Shown here one piece after another: positions 16,377 to 25,664 of a DNA stretch of 34,000 nucleotides. This DNA is from Pseudolabrys sp. (GTDB lineage: Bacteria; Pseudomonadota; Alphaproteobacteria; Rhizobiales; Xanthobacteraceae). The translations under genes and the position numbers were made by a program. The notes beneath the pieces were generated by a model, which saw only the letters and a list, made by a program, of their open reading frames with translations, made no database searches and had not been told where the DNA came from. The stretch lies in the NCBI GenBank assembly GCA_030655215.1, contig JAURVZ010000041.1:1-34000 (forward strand), read 5' to 3'. Every line of letters starts with the position of its first letter. Position 1 is the stretch's first letter.

Positions 16377-17816
16377 GTGACCGACACCGGCAAAACCGTG
16401 CCCCGCAAAACGATCAGGACATCTATCAGCGGCTGGCGAAACGCGCCAGCAATGCGGGCGCTTGCCGTCACCATGGCGCTCGCCACCGCGGCCGGTCCTG
16501 CCGCCCTCGCGCCGGCTCAAGCGCAAGAAGCGACGCGCGGCATGCCGATCATCCGCGACACCGAGATCGAGCAGTTGCTGCGCGACTACGCCCAGCCGAT
16601 CCTGCGCGCCGCCGGCATGGCCAAGCAGAACGTCAAGGTCGTCGTGCTCAACGACCGCTCCTTCAATGCCTTCGTCATGGACGGCCGTCACATCTTCATC
16701 AATGCCGGCGCCTTGTTCGATGCCAAGACGCCGAACGAAGTCATCGGCGTGTTCGCCCATGAAACCGGCCATCTCGCCGGCGGCCATTTGCTCAAGCTGC
16801 GCGAGCAACTGGCCACGGCGCAGACCGCCTCGATTGTCGCGCTGCTGCTCGGTGTTGGCGCTGCTGTCGCGGGTGCGCGCTCCGGCGCGGGCGACGCCGG
16901 CATGGCCGCGATCATGGCGCCGCAGTCGGCGATCCAGCGTTCACTGCTCGCTTACGTACGCACGCAGGAAGATGCCGCCGATCATGCCGGCGCGAAATTC
17001 CTTGCCGCCACCGGCCAGTCCGGCCGCGGCATGCTGGAGCTTTTCAGGCGGCTGAGCAGCGAGTCGCTGTTCAATTCGCGCTTCATCGATCCGTACATGC
17101 AGTCGCATCCGATGCCGGCCGAACGTGTCGCCGCGCTCGATACGCTTGTGAAGGCCAGCCCGCATTTCAATGCCAAGGACCCCGATGCCTTGCAGGCGCG
17201 TCACGACATGATGCGCGCCAAGCTCGCCGGCTTCCTTGAGCGTCCGGACACTGTGGCGCGGCGTTATCCGCTCGGCGACAACAGCCTTGCCGCGAAATAT
17301 GCCCGCGCCATCTCGACCTATCGGCACGCCGATTTGCGCAACGCCATCGCGCAGATGGATGCGCTGATCCAGGCGCAGCCGAACAACCCCTATTTTTATG
17401 AACTGAAGGGCCAGGCCTTGCTCGAAGGCGGCCGTGCCGTCGATGCGGTGGCGCCGCTGCGCCAGGCCGCGAAATTGTCGAACGGCGCGCCGCTGGTCCA
17501 GATGATGTTGGCGCAGGCCTTGATCGGCACCAACAATCCGAAGGTCGCCGAGGAAGCCGTGGCGCTGCTGCGCGGAGCCTTGTTGCGCGAGCCGGAAGCG
17601 CCGCAGGCTTATGCGCAGCTGGCCATGGCCTATGGCCGCAAGGGCGATCTCGCGCAGGCCGACCTCGCCGCTTCACAGGCTGCCTTCACGCGCGGAGACT
17701 TGATGACGGCGCGCCAACTCGCCAGCCGTGCCAAGACAAGACTTCCGATCGGCTCGCCGCAATGGGTGCAGGCCGATGACATCGTCAATCTCAAACCATC
17801 GAACGCCCGCAACTAA
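16377..17816 (+). CDS. M48 family zinc metalloprotease with TPR-like C-terminus (BepA/YfgC-like), 479 aa
   Basis: Envelope protease likely to act in outer-membrane protein quality control. The zinc site is H128-E-T-G-H132, with E198 (QEDAADH) as the probable third ligand. A signal peptide-like stretch (about 26-50, ending APAQAQE) indicates export. The C-terminal half (about 300-460) is a series of helix-turn-helix repeats resembling TPRs, as in E. coli BepA. The frame opens with a GTG at 16377; an internal ATG at 16452 gives a conventional signal peptide and is a credible alternative start. It is followed after 20 nt by the DsbA-like gene, probably in one operon. That pairing recurs in rhizobial genomes. 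Confidence 0.9.
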   Translation: MTDTGKTVPRKTIRTSISGWRNAPAMRALAVTMALATAAGPAALAPAQAQEATRGMPIIRDTEIEQLLRDYAQPILRAAGMAKQNVKVVVLNDRSFNAFVMDGRHIFINAGALFDAKTPNEVIGVFAHETGHLAGGHLLKLREQLATAQTASIVALLLGVGAAVAGARSGAGDAGMAAIMAPQSAIQRSLLAYVRTQEDAADHAGAKFLAATGQSGRGMLELFRRLSSESLFNSRFIDPYMQSHPMPAERVAALDTLVKASPHFNAKDPDALQARHDMMRAKLAGFLERPDTVARRYPLGDNSLAAKYARAISTYRHADLRNAIAQMDALIQAQPNNPYFYELKGQALLEGGRAVDAVAPLRQAAKLSNGAPLVQMMLAQALIGTNNPKVAEEAVALLRGALLREPEAPQAYAQLAMAYGRKGDLAQADLAASQAAFTRGDLMTARQLASRAKTRLPIGSPQWVQADDIVNLKPSNARN

Positions 17817-17836
17817 GGCCAAAAGGATTTCAACCG

Positions 17837-18622
17837 ATGATTTTCAAGCCCCTCGTCTTGCGCCTGCGCGCCGCAGCCTTTGCCGGCGCCGCGCTGCTGG
17901 CTCTCGCCCTGCCGCAACAGGCGCACGCCCAATCGTTTTCCGCGCCGCAGAAGACCGAGATCGAGACTATCCTGCGTGAGTATCTGCTGTCGCATCCGGA
18001 GTTGTTGCAGGAAGTGATGGCGGAGCTTGAGAAGAAGCAGGCCGCCGGCGAAGCCGAGAAACATCAGGCGGCTGTGAAGTCGAACGCGCAGACGATCTTC
18101 TCGTCGCCGCGTCAGGTCAATCTCGGCAATCCGAAGGGCGACGTCACCTTCGTCGAATTCTTCGATTACAACTGCGGCTACTGCAAGCGCGCCATGATGG
18201 ATATGTTCGCGCTGATGAAGGAAGACCCGAAGATCAAGGTCGTGCTCAAGGAATTCCCGGTGCTCGGACCGGGTTCGGTTGAAGCAGCCCAGGTCGGCAT
18301 CGCCGTCAACATGCAGGACAAGACCGGCAAGAAGTACGTCCAGTTTCACGAGAAGCTGATGGGCGGTCGCGGCCAGGCCGACAAGGCGCAGGCGCTTGCG
18401 GTGGCCAAGGAGATCGGCATGAACATGGCCCAGATCGAGAAGGACATGACCGGCCCCGAGGTCAAGGAAACCCTGCAGGAGAGCTTCAAGCTCGCCGAGG
18501 CGCTCGGCATGAACGGCACGCCGAGCTACGTCATCGGCGACAGCGTCGTCGTTGGCGCCGTCGGCCTCGAAGCGTTGCGCGAGAAGGTCAACACCGCGCG
18601 GTGCGGCAAGGCGACGTGCTGA
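17837..18622 (+). CDS. DsbA family thiol oxidoreductase, 261 aa
   Basis: Periplasmic disulphide-exchange protein. Signal peptide 1-31, with probable cleavage after AHA (AHA-QS). A helical N-terminal region follows (about 36-85), then the thioredoxin/DsbA fold. The active site is C113-G-Y-C116 and the cis-proline is P229 (GTPSYV). The N-terminal helical extension recalls ScsC/Com1-type proteins, where it drives oligomerisation, so it may isomerise as well as oxidise. Two more cysteines close the protein (C256, C261). AAGGA lies about 10 nt before the ATG. It is co-directional with the M48 gene, 20 nt downstream, and a strong terminator follows. Confidence 0.92.
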   Translation: MIFKPLVLRLRAAAFAGAALLALALPQQAHAQSFSAPQKTEIETILREYLLSHPELLQEVMAELEKKQAAGEAEKHQAAVKSNAQTIFSSPRQVNLGNPKGDVTFVEFFDYNCGYCKRAMMDMFALMKEDPKIKVVLKEFPVLGPGSVEAAQVGIAVNMQDKTGKKYVQFHEKLMGGRGQADKAQALAVAKEIGMNMAQIEKDMTGPEVKETLQESFKLAEALGMNGTPSYVIGDSVVVGAVGLEALREKVNTARCGKATC

Positions 18623-18662
18623 GTGCGACGTTAACGCACGACTCATCGCGTTGACGGATCAG

Positions 18663-18690
18663 CCGCCGGGTTATCGCCCGGCGGTTTTTT
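18663..18690 (+). terminator. intrinsic terminator after the M48-dsbA-like pair
   Basis: CCGCCGGG (18663-18670) and CCCGGCGG (18677-18684) form a perfect 8-bp stem with a 6-nt loop, followed by six T residues (18685-18690). Confidence 0.9.
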
Positions 18691-18742
18691 GTTACCCACA
18701 GGACCAATGGAACTTTGTTCCCGTGCGCGGGTTATCGCGCGC

Positions 18743-19873
18743 ATGTACACGATCGGCATCGAAGAGGAATACTTCGTTTTCGACGCCAAGACGCGGCGCG
18801 CGTTGCAGCGCGCCGACAAGAAGTTCTTGGCTTCGGTTCAGAAGAGTCTCGGCAAACAAGTGTCGACCGAGATGCTGCAATCGCAGATCGAGGTCATGAC
18901 CACGCCCTGCGAGACCATGGACGAGGCGCGCACGCAGTTGACGCATCTGCGCGGCACGCTCGGCGAGGCGGCGAAAGCCCGCAAGCTCGGCATCGCCGCC
19001 ATGGGCACCTTCCCGCTCGCCTTCTGGCCCGAGCAGAAGATCACCGAAAAAGAACGCTACGACACGATCCTCGACGATCTGCAGATGATCGGCGCGCGCA
19101 ACATGTTGTGCGGCATGCATGTTCATGTCGGCGTCCCCGATCTCGACAGCCGTATCAATCTGATGATGCGGCTGACGCCGTACCTGCCGTTGCTGCTGGC
19201 GCTGTCGACCTCGTCTCCATTCTGGCAGGGCCACCTCACCGGCCTGTCCGGCTATCGCCTCGCCGCCTATGACGAGATGCCACGCACCGGCCTACCCGAG
19301 CTTTTCCGCACCAATGAAGACTATGACGAATATGTCGCTGCCCTGGTTGGCGCCAAGATCATCCCGGACGCCAGTTACATCTGGTGGGCGATAAGGCCGT
19401 CACTGCGCAACCCGACCATCGAACTGCGCGTCGCCGATACCTGCACCCGGGTCGAGGATGCGCTGGCGATCGCCGCGCTCTTTCGTTGCTTGGTACGTTC
19501 GCTTGATCGCAACCGCGGAATTAATGCCGGCTTCGACCGCGTCGGCCGCGCCATTACCGCCGAGAACAAATGGCACGCGCAACGGTCCGGCATCGCCGCC
19601 ACCTTCATCGACCCGTTCTCGCGCCAGCCGATCAGTATCAAGCAGTGGCTCGGCCAGGTCCGAAGCTTCATTGCCGACGACATCGATGCCCTCGGTTGCA
19701 AGGGCGAGATCGGCCACCTCGACAAGATCGTGTCAGGCGGAACTAGTGCCGACCGCCAGATCGGCCTGTTCACCGACGCCCGGGCTGCCGGGCGGCAGCG
19801 GTTAACCGCCGTAAAGGACGTTATCGACTGGGTCGGTGAGGCAAGCCTCGCCACTGGGCAAACCGTCCCTTAA
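18743..19873 (+). CDS. carboxylate-amine ligase (GCS2 / YbdK family), 376 aa
   Basis: ATP-dependent ligase of the glutamate-cysteine ligase type 2 superfamily. From MYTIGIEEEYFVFD the nucleotide and Mg-binding elements are visible: the IEEEYFVFD strand near residue 4-12, CGMHVHVGVPD near 130 and IELRVADTC near 230. E. coli YbdK has weak glutamate-cysteine ligase activity, but the physiological substrate of most members is unknown, so a glutathione role here is not assured. The open frame begins at 18689, inside the terminator T-tract, so the true start is almost certainly the ATG at 18743. There is no convincing ribosome site. The next gene is accB. Confidence 0.88.
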   Translation: MYTIGIEEEYFVFDAKTRRALQRADKKFLASVQKSLGKQVSTEMLQSQIEVMTTPCETMDEARTQLTHLRGTLGEAAKARKLGIAAMGTFPLAFWPEQKITEKERYDTILDDLQMIGARNMLCGMHVHVGVPDLDSRINLMMRLTPYLPLLLALSTSSPFWQGHLTGLSGYRLAAYDEMPRTGLPELFRTNEDYDEYVAALVGAKIIPDASYIWWAIRPSLRNPTIELRVADTCTRVEDALAIAALFRCLVRSLDRNRGINAGFDRVGRAITAENKWHAQRSGIAATFIDPFSRQPISIKQWLGQVRSFIADDIDALGCKGEIGHLDKIVSGGTSADRQIGLFTDARAAGRQRLTAVKDVIDWVGEASLATGQTVP

Positions 19874-19928
19874 GGCTCATCCCGCTCTGCCCACCGGCAG
19901 GCTTCCCCTTAGCCCCCGGGACACCTAT

Positions 19929-19953
19929 AAAGCGCCACAGTTTTAGGCGCTTT
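19929..19953. repeat. inverted repeat upstream of accB
   Basis: AAAGCGCC (19929-19936) and GGCGCTTT (19946-19953) are perfect 8-bp arms with a 9-nt loop. It lies 55 nt after the ligase stop and 87 nt before the accB ATG. It could be a weak terminator (followed by GATTCAAAT) or an operator for accB. Confidence 0.45.
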
Positions 19954-20040
19954 GATTCAAATAGAGTGCCGCCCGATCCCGTCAATTGACACGTCTGGCC
20001 TGCGGATCGGCGCCAAAGAAAAGTAAAGTCGGAAAAAAGC

Positions 20041-20511
20041 ATGGCAAAAACGCCGCCGAAAGCCTCCTTGGTCGACCACGATCTGATTCTCGAGCTGACC
20101 AAGCTCCTGAATGAGACCGGCCTGACCGAAATCGAAATCGAACAGGACGGCAAGCGCGTCCGCGTCGCGCGTGGCACCGTCGCGGCAGCAGCGCCCGCCG
20201 CCGCGCCGGCCATTCCGGTCTCGGCGCCGCAGCCGATCGTTGAATCGATCTCCCGGCCGATTGACCCGGCCAAGCACCCGGGCGCGGTCACCTCGCCCAT
20301 GGTCGGCACCGCCTATGGCGCCGCCGAGCCGGGCGCCAAGCCCTTCGTCGAGGTCGGCACTGTCGTCAAGACAGGCGACACCCTGCTGATCATCGAGGCC
20401 ATGAAGACGATGAACCAGATCCCGGCGCCGCGCGCCGGCAAGGTGACGCAGGTCCTGTTCGAAGACGGCCAGCCGGTTGAGTTCGGCGAGCCTCTCGTGA
20501 TCATCGAATAA
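20041..20511 (+). CDS. accB: biotin carboxyl carrier protein of acetyl-CoA carboxylase, 156 aa
   Basis: Carries biotin between the carboxylase and carboxyltransferase halves of acetyl-CoA carboxylase, the first step of fatty acid synthesis. The N-terminal domain is followed by an Ala/Pro-rich linker (about 46-65) and the biotinyl domain (about 82-156). The biotinylated lysine is K122 in EAMKTMNQI. Length is typical. A purine-rich GGAAAAAAGC precedes the ATG. Its stop codon TAA shares one base with the accC start codon, so translation is coupled. Confidence 0.97.
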   Translation: MAKTPPKASLVDHDLILELTKLLNETGLTEIEIEQDGKRVRVARGTVAAAAPAAAPAIPVSAPQPIVESISRPIDPAKHPGAVTSPMVGTAYGAAEPGAKPFVEVGTVVKTGDTLLIIEAMKTMNQIPAPRAGKVTQVLFEDGQPVEFGEPLVIIE

Positions 20512-21863
20512 TGTTCGACAAAATCCTCATCGCCAACCGCGGCGAAATCGCGCTCCGGATCCTGCGCGCCTGCAAGGAGCTCGGCATCAAGACCGTCGCG
20601 GTGCATTCCACCGCAGACGCCGACGCCATGCATGTGCGCTTTGCCGACGAGAGCGTCTGCATCGGCCCGCCGGCCGCGAAGGATAGCTATCTCAACGTCC
20701 CGGCGATCCTGTCGGCCTGCGAGATCACCGGCGCCGATGCCGTGCATCCCGGCTATGGCTTCCTGTCCGAGAACGCGCGCTTTGCCGAGATTCTGAACGA
20801 TCATGGCCTGCACTTCATCGGCCCCAAGGCCGAACACATCCGCACCATGGGCGACAAGATCGAGGCCAAGCGCACCGCCAAGCGCCTCGGCATTCCGGTC
20901 GTGCCGGGCTCCGATGGCGGCGTCACCGATGACGTGGAAGCCGCCCGCATTTCCGATGAGATCGGCTATCCGGTTCTGATCAAGGCGGCCGCCGGCGGCG
21001 GCGGCAAGGGCATGCGCGTTGCGCGCTCGGCCGAAGAACTGTCGTCGGCGCTGTCGACGGCGCGTTCGGAGGCCAAGGCCAATTTCGGCAGCGACGCCGT
21101 CTATATCGAAAAGTATCTCGGCAAGCCGCGCCACATTGAAATCCAGGTACTCGGCGACGGAAAAGGCAATGCCATCCATCTCGGTGAACGCGACTGCTCG
21201 CTGCAGCGCCGCCACCAGAAGGTGCTGGAGGAAAGCCCCTCGCCGGCGCTCAACGTCGCCGCGCGCAACAAGATCGGCGAGACCGTCGCCAAGGCGATGC
21301 GCGAGATCAAATATCTCGGCGTCGGCACGGTCGAATTCCTCTACGAGGACGGCGAGTTCTATTTTATCGAAATGAACACCCGCATCCAGGTCGAACATCC
21401 GGTCACCGAAATGATCACCGGCATCGACCTGATTTTCGAACAGATCCGCGTTGCCGCCGGCGCACCGCTGTCGCTGACCCAGGAAGACATTGAATTCCGC
21501 GGCCACTCGATCGAGTGCCGCATCAATGCCGAAAACCCGGTGTCCTTCCGGCCCTCGCCCGGCAAGATCCTGCACTACCACGCGCCTGGCGGCCTCGGCG
21601 TGCGCATCGATAGCGCCGTCTATCAGGGCTACACTATCCCGCCCTACTACGACTCTCTCGTCGGCAAGCTGATCGTGCACGGCAAGACCCGCACCGAAGC
21701 CTTGATGCGGCTCAAGCGCGCGCTCGACGAAGTCGTTGTCGACGGCATCGAGACCACCTTGCCGCTGTTCCGCGCGCTTGTGCGCGAAGCCGACATCATC
21801 GACGGCAATTATCATATTCACTGGCTCGAGCAGTTCCTCGCCAAGGGCGGCATGGATGCCTAA
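20511..21863 (+). CDS. accC: biotin carboxylase subunit of acetyl-CoA carboxylase, 450 aa
   Basis: ATP-dependent carboxylation of biotin on AccB. The N-terminal domain begins [16 protein letters not shown]. The ATP-grasp domain has the glycine-rich loop [12 protein letters not shown] near 160-171 and the catalytic signature [16 protein letters not shown] near 285-300. Length 450 is typical. The start overlaps accB by one base. The 3' end overlaps the start of the histidine kinase gene by eight bases (ATGCCTAA), which is unusual for accC and suggests coupling to a signalling gene. Confidence 0.97.
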   Translation: MFDKILIANRGEIALRILRACKELGIKTVAVHSTADADAMHVRFADESVCIGPPAAKDSYLNVPAILSACEITGADAVHPGYGFLSENARFAEILNDHGLHFIGPKAEHIRTMGDKIEAKRTAKRLGIPVVPGSDGGVTDDVEAARISDEIGYPVLIKAAAGGGGKGMRVARSAEELSSALSTARSEAKANFGSDAVYIEKYLGKPRHIEIQVLGDGKGNAIHLGERDCSLQRRHQKVLEESPSPALNVAARNKIGETVAKAMREIKYLGVGTVEFLYEDGEFYFIEMNTRIQVEHPVTEMITGIDLIFEQIRVAAGAPLSLTQEDIEFRGHSIECRINAENPVSFRPSPGKILHYHAPGGLGVRIDSAVYQGYTIPPYYDSLVGKLIVHGKTRTEALMRLKRALDEVVVDGIETTLPLFRALVREADIIDGNYHIHWLEQFLAKGGMDA

Positions 21864-23391
21864 CAAGCGGGTCAAGGCGCCTTTCGACTGGAGCACGCTC
21901 AACCTGCAGGCCGTTCTGCTGACGGTCGGCTTTGTCATTCTCATTTCGATCAGCGCGTTCACGGTGTTCGTCATCGATCGTGCCGCCAAGGACGACGAGG
22001 ATCTCGCCCGCACGCTGAGCATCCAGGACAAGCTGACCGCTGTTCTGCTTGTTGCCCGCCGCGCCGAAAGCGGCCAGCGCGGCTACTTGCTGACGCAGCA
22101 AGACGTCTATCTGCAAGATTACAACGCGGCGACGCCGCGCATGGTGCCGGTCGTCAATGAACTGCGCGAGCTGGTGCGCGATCCGGCTCTGATCAAGGTG
22201 GCCGATCGCATGCAGGCGATCATCACCGAAAAACTGCATGAGCTGCAGCGCACCATCGAATTGCAGAAAAGCGGCAATCTCGGCGACGCACTTGCTCTGC
22301 TGCGCACCAATGAGGGGCGCAACATTATGGAAGAATTGCGCCTGCTGGTGACCGATACCATCAACAGCCAGGCCAGGATCCGCGTCGAGCGCACGGCGAC
22401 CAGCCAGCGCAACAATATGCTGCTGCTCATTCTCACCTTGGCCGGCAGCGCCCTCATCATCCTGATCGGCGGCACGTCGATCGTTCTGGTGCAGCGCAAT
22501 TACCGCCAGGCCGAAATCGCCCGGCAGGAACTGGCCGGCACCAATAACAATCTTGAGCGCATCGTCGAATTCCGCACCGCCGACCTGACCGAAGCCAATA
22601 ATGAAATCCAGCGCTTCGCCTATATCGTCAGCCACGATCTGCGCTCGCCGCTGGTCAACATCATGGGCTTCACCTCGGAGCTCGAGGCGCTGCGCAATGA
22701 TATTTTCGACGAGGTGGCGCGGCTCACCGCCGAGGTCGCCACCCTCAACGGTCAGGCAGCGGCCGCCGCCGCCGCTGCTCCCACGGATGCCCGGGTGGTC
22801 CAGCTCGGCACCGATTTCGACGAAGCGATTCGCTTCATCAAGACCTCGATCGGCAATATGGACCGGCTGATCAATGCGGTGCTGAAACTGTCGCGCGAAG
22901 GCCGCCGCCAGTTCCACCCGGAAAAGATCGACATGAAGGCCCTGCTCGGCCAGGTCGCGGAAAATGTCAGCCACCGCGTCATGGAACTGGGAGCGACGCT
23001 GGACGTGCTCGACCTGCCGCTGGTCGAGAGCGACCCGCTGGCCCTTGAGCAGATTTTCACCAACCTCGTTGATAATGCTATCAAATATCGCCGCACCGAC
23101 GAGCCGCTGCATATTACGGTGCGCGGCCGTACGACGTCCGTGCATGCCATTTATGACGTCGAGGACAATGGCCGCGGCATTGACGGCGGTGACCACCAGC
23201 GGGTTTTTGAGCTATTCAGGCGGTCGGGTAAGCAGGACAGGCCGGGCGAAGGCATTGGCCTGGCGCATGTTCGCGCCCTGGTCCGTCGGCTAGGTGGCAC
23301 AATGGAACTGAAATCTGAGTTAGGACAAGGAAGCACGTTCACCGTCATCCTGCCCTTGCGGTGGTCGGTGAACTCCAGGAGCGCTGCATGA
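21856..23391 (+). CDS. CHASE3-domain sensor histidine kinase, 511 aa
   Basis: Membrane histidine kinase. TM1 lies at about 18-41, a CHASE3-like extracytoplasmic helical sensor at 45-180 ([13 protein letters not shown] is typical), and TM2 at 188-212. A coiled coil leads to the DHp domain with H260 ([13 protein letters not shown]). The ATPase domain has the N box ([10 protein letters not shown]), DNGRGID and GEGIGLAHV. Between the two DHp helices is an extra stretch of about 40 residues, Ala-rich near 299-308 and absent from most kinases. The start is the ATG at 21856, inside the accC stop region. The gene ends with ATGA overlapping the next response regulator, its likely partner. Confidence 0.9.
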   Translation: MPNKRVKAPFDWSTLNLQAVLLTVGFVILISISAFTVFVIDRAAKDDEDLARTLSIQDKLTAVLLVARRAESGQRGYLLTQQDVYLQDYNAATPRMVPVVNELRELVRDPALIKVADRMQAIITEKLHELQRTIELQKSGNLGDALALLRTNEGRNIMEELRLLVTDTINSQARIRVERTATSQRNNMLLLILTLAGSALIILIGGTSIVLVQRNYRQAEIARQELAGTNNNLERIVEFRTADLTEANNEIQRFAYIVSHDLRSPLVNIMGFTSELEALRNDIFDEVARLTAEVATLNGQAAAAAAAAPTDARVVQLGTDFDEAIRFIKTSIGNMDRLINAVLKLSREGRRQFHPEKIDMKALLGQVAENVSHRVMELGATLDVLDLPLVESDPLALEQIFTNLVDNAIKYRRTDEPLHITVRGRTTSVHAIYDVEDNGRGIDGGDHQRVFELFRRSGKQDRPGEGIGLAHVRALVRRLGGTMELKSELGQGSTFTVILPLRWSVNSRSAA

Positions 23392-23840
23392 ACAGTAAGA
23401 TCGCCGAACTCCCCGTCGAAATCGTCATGATCGAGGACGATGAGGGACACGCCCGCCTGATCGAAAAGAACATCCGCCGCGCCGGCGTCAATAATCCGAT
23501 CCGGCCGTTCACCTCCGGTACAGAAGCGGTCAACTACCTGTTCGGGGCTGACGGCTCGGGCCTGGTCAACAAGGGCAAGCCTTTGCTGATCCTGCTCGAC
23601 CTCAACCTGCCCGACATGACCGGTGTCGAAATTCTCGGCCGGGTCAAGACGAACGAACATCTCAAGCGCATTCCGGTGGTCGTGTTGACCACCACTGACG
23701 ACGCCGTCGAAATCCAGCGCTGCTACGACCTCGGTTGCAACGTCTACATCACCAAGCCGGTGAACTACGATAATTTCGCTCACGCGATCCGTCAGCTCGG
23801 CCTGTTTTTCTCCGTCATCCAGGTCCCTGCTCCCGAGTGA
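23388..23840 (+). CDS. stand-alone response regulator receiver (Rcp1-like), 150 aa
   Basis: Single receiver domain without output. The acidic pocket is E16-D17-D18, the phosphoacceptor D71 (LLDLNLPDMTG), the switch T101 and the lysine K123 (ITKPVN). Length and the inserted loop after helix 2 (LFGADGSGLVNKGKP) match the Rcp1-type receivers that pair with HisKA/CHASE3 or phytochrome kinases. AGGAG lies about 8 nt before the ATG. ATGA overlap with the kinase gene supports a cognate pair. With no DNA-binding domain it may pass phosphate to the next protein, itself a receiver-kinase hybrid. Confidence 0.92.
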   Translation: MNSKIAELPVEIVMIEDDEGHARLIEKNIRRAGVNNPIRPFTSGTEAVNYLFGADGSGLVNKGKPLLILLDLNLPDMTGVEILGRVKTNEHLKRIPVVVLTTTDDAVEIQRCYDLGCNVYITKPVNYDNFAHAIRQLGLFFSVIQVPAPE

Positions 23841-23854
23841 GCACTTGAGGAAGA

Positions 23855-24928
23855 ATGCCGCGTAAGGTTCTTTATATCGATGACGACGCCGGCCTGCGCA
23901 CGCTGGTGCAGCGCGGGCTTGGCCGCGAGAAAATCGAATGCCTGCTCGCCGCCGATGGCGAGAGCGGGCTGGCCTTGCTTGCCGAGCATAAGGACATCGA
24001 TATCGTCGCGGTCGATCTTTACATGCCGGGCCTGTCCGGTATCGAGACGCTCGAGCGCATCAATGCCATGCCGGATCATCCGCCGGTCATCGTCGTCACC
24101 GGCGCGCAGGACAGCCGCATGGCGGTCGCCGCGCTGAAGGCCGGCGCTTTCGATTATGTCGTCAAGGACGTCCAGGGCGAGTTCATCTATCTGCTCAACG
24201 CCGCTTTGCACGCCGCCGTGCAGGCGATGCGCAATCATCGCGCCAAGGAAGCAGCCGAAGCCGAAGTGCGCGAGGCGCGCGATCGCTTCGAGGCGCTGGC
24301 GGCCGAGCGCGCGCTGCTGATGCGCGAGGTCAATCACCGCGTCGGCAACAGTTTGCAACTGATCTCGTCGCTGCTGACGCTGCAGTCGAATGCCTCCGGC
24401 AGCGAGGATGTCGCCAAGGCCTTGAGCGCCGCGACCGGCCGCGTGCTTGCGGTCGCCCAGGTTCATCGCCGCCTCTATACGTCCGACGATGTGCAGTCGG
24501 TCGCGATTGACCAGTATCTCGAAGCTCTGGTCGAGGACCTGCGCCGTTCGTCGGAAGGCGGCGGCCTGTCGCAACTGACGTTGGACGCCGAGCCGATCGG
24601 CGCTGCCCCCGATCATGCGGTTGCCGTCGGCATGATCGTCAATGAGCTGGTGACGAACTCCCTGAAATACGCCTACCCCGCCGGCAAAGGCTCGATCCGC
24701 GTTGCTTTGAAAACAGCCGGCGAAGGCCGCGCCTTGCTGACAGTTGAAGACGACGGCATCGGCATCGACTCCGCCGCGCCGAAATCAACCGGCCTCGGGC
24801 AGCGCATCGTCCGTGCGATGGGCGACAAGCTGCGCGCCAATATCGAGCACGACAAGGAACATGCCGGCGCGCGCATCAAGATCACGTTCGATCTGCGCAA
24901 CGAGAAGATGTCGCACCCGCCGGCGTAG
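23855..24928 (+). CDS. receiver-HisKA_2 hybrid histidine kinase, 357 aa
   Basis: Soluble hybrid with the receiver domain first (about 1-120: D9-D11, D54, K104), then a coiled coil (128-155) and a HisKA_2-type dimerisation domain with H161 (LMREVNHRVGNSLQLISSLLTLQ). The ATPase domain has the N box (VNELVTNSLKYAY), DDGIGI and GLGQRIV. HisKA_2/HWE kinases are common in alphaproteobacteria, including those feeding the general stress PhyR-NepR-EcfG switch, but no phyR is here. GAGGAAG lies before the ATG. It starts 14 nt after the receiver gene, so the trio is one operon with accBC likely upstream. Output target is unknown. Confidence 0.92.
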   Translation: MPRKVLYIDDDAGLRTLVQRGLGREKIECLLAADGESGLALLAEHKDIDIVAVDLYMPGLSGIETLERINAMPDHPPVIVVTGAQDSRMAVAALKAGAFDYVVKDVQGEFIYLLNAALHAAVQAMRNHRAKEAAEAEVREARDRFEALAAERALLMREVNHRVGNSLQLISSLLTLQSNASGSEDVAKALSAATGRVLAVAQVHRRLYTSDDVQSVAIDQYLEALVEDLRRSSEGGGLSQLTLDAEPIGAAPDHAVAVGMIVNELVTNSLKYAYPAGKGSIRVALKTAGEGRALLTVEDDGIGIDSAAPKSTGLGQRIVRAMGDKLRANIEHDKEHAGARIKITFDLRNEKMSHPPA

Positions 24929-24940
24929 GCACTTCTGTCC

Positions 24941-25076
24941 TCCCCGCGAAGGCGGGGACCCATAGCCACCAATGCCACTCGGCCTCATGGTGAGGAGCGC
25001 TCCGAAGGAGCGCGTCTCGAACCATGGGCCGCCCATCCTTCGAGACGCATTGCTTCGCAATGCTCCTCAGGATGAG
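24941..25076. repeat. palindromic intergenic repeats (REP-like), including an inverted pair
   Basis: A hairpin TCCCCGC-GAAG-GCGGGGA (24941-24958) is followed by two 46-nt units in opposite orientation, 24984-25029 and 25031-25076. Reading the second in reverse complement, both begin CTCAT..TGAGGAGC, carry a variable central hairpin and end CGTCTCGAA..ATGGGC. The centre differs by matched changes that keep pairing. This design is common in Bradyrhizobium-type genomes. It may terminate transcription between the two converging genes. Confidence 0.75.
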
Positions 25077-25116
25077 GGCGGAAGATAGGCTGCGGCCGCC
25101 GCGCGGGGACGACAAC

Positions 25117-25644
25117 CTACGACGCCGGCACGTAACTCAGCCGCATCACGTCCTCGCCGATCGCATCGCTGGCAGCAAGACGCAGCCGCGGCCGCGGGCC
25201 GGCAAAGAAAGGCGTGCCCTGCCCCAACACAACGGGATGGAAATACAGCCGATACTCATCGATCAGGCCAAGGTCGGTCGCGCTTCCCGCCAGCTTCGGT
25301 CCGGAAATGGTAAGCTCGCCATCAAGCCGCGCCTTCAAGTCACGGATCGCTTCGATGTCCTCGACCAGCGTCGCGTTGGGGCCTACCGATTTCAGCGAGC
25401 GTGACACGACCCATTTCGGCAGGCGCCGCCACACCGACGCGAATTCGTGCTTCGGCGCATCCCACTCAGGCTGGTCTTCATCCCAATAGCGCATGATCTC
25501 GTAGATGCGGCGGCCGTAGACGCTGCCGGTCAGGCCGCGCACATGCTCGATCCAATGACGGAAAAGTTTGGGGCCCGGCGCGAAGCCTTCGTGGTCGACG
25601 TAACCGTCGAGGGACACGTTCATGCCAAAGACAAGCTTCGCCAT
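25117..25644 (-). CDS. dihydrofolate reductase family protein (RibD C-terminal-like), 175 aa
   Basis: Predicted NADPH-dependent reductase of the RibD_C / DHFR-like superfamily. It shows the start MAKLVFGMNVSLDGYVDH, the YGRRIYEIMRYW helix, and the late GELTISGPKLAGS and YRLYFHPVVLGQGTPFF strands. Such stand-alone proteins are widespread and their substrates are mostly unknown; they are neither true FolA nor complete RibD. It is convergent with the hybrid kinase across the repeats and lies 20 nt downstream of the receiver gene in the same direction, so it may be co-transcribed with it. Confidence 0.88.
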   Translation of the reverse strand: MAKLVFGMNVSLDGYVDHEGFAPGPKLFRHWIEHVRGLTGSVYGRRIYEIMRYWDEDQPEWDAPKHEFASVWRRLPKWVVSRSLKSVGPNATLVEDIEAIRDLKARLDGELTISGPKLAGSATDLGLIDEYRLYFHPVVLGQGTPFFAGPRPRLRLAASDAIGEDVMRLSYVPAS

Positions 25645-25664
25645 GCGGCTACTCTATTGTGAGG

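Noticed and set aside
19986..20008. TTGACA at 19986-19991 as accB promoter -35 box
   Set aside because: The -35 hexamer is perfect, but GGCGCC at the expected -10 position is not credible.
20313..22031. A 572-codon minus-strand open frame across accB-accC
   Set aside because: It is the complement of strongly conserved accB, accC and kinase codons and resembles no protein family.
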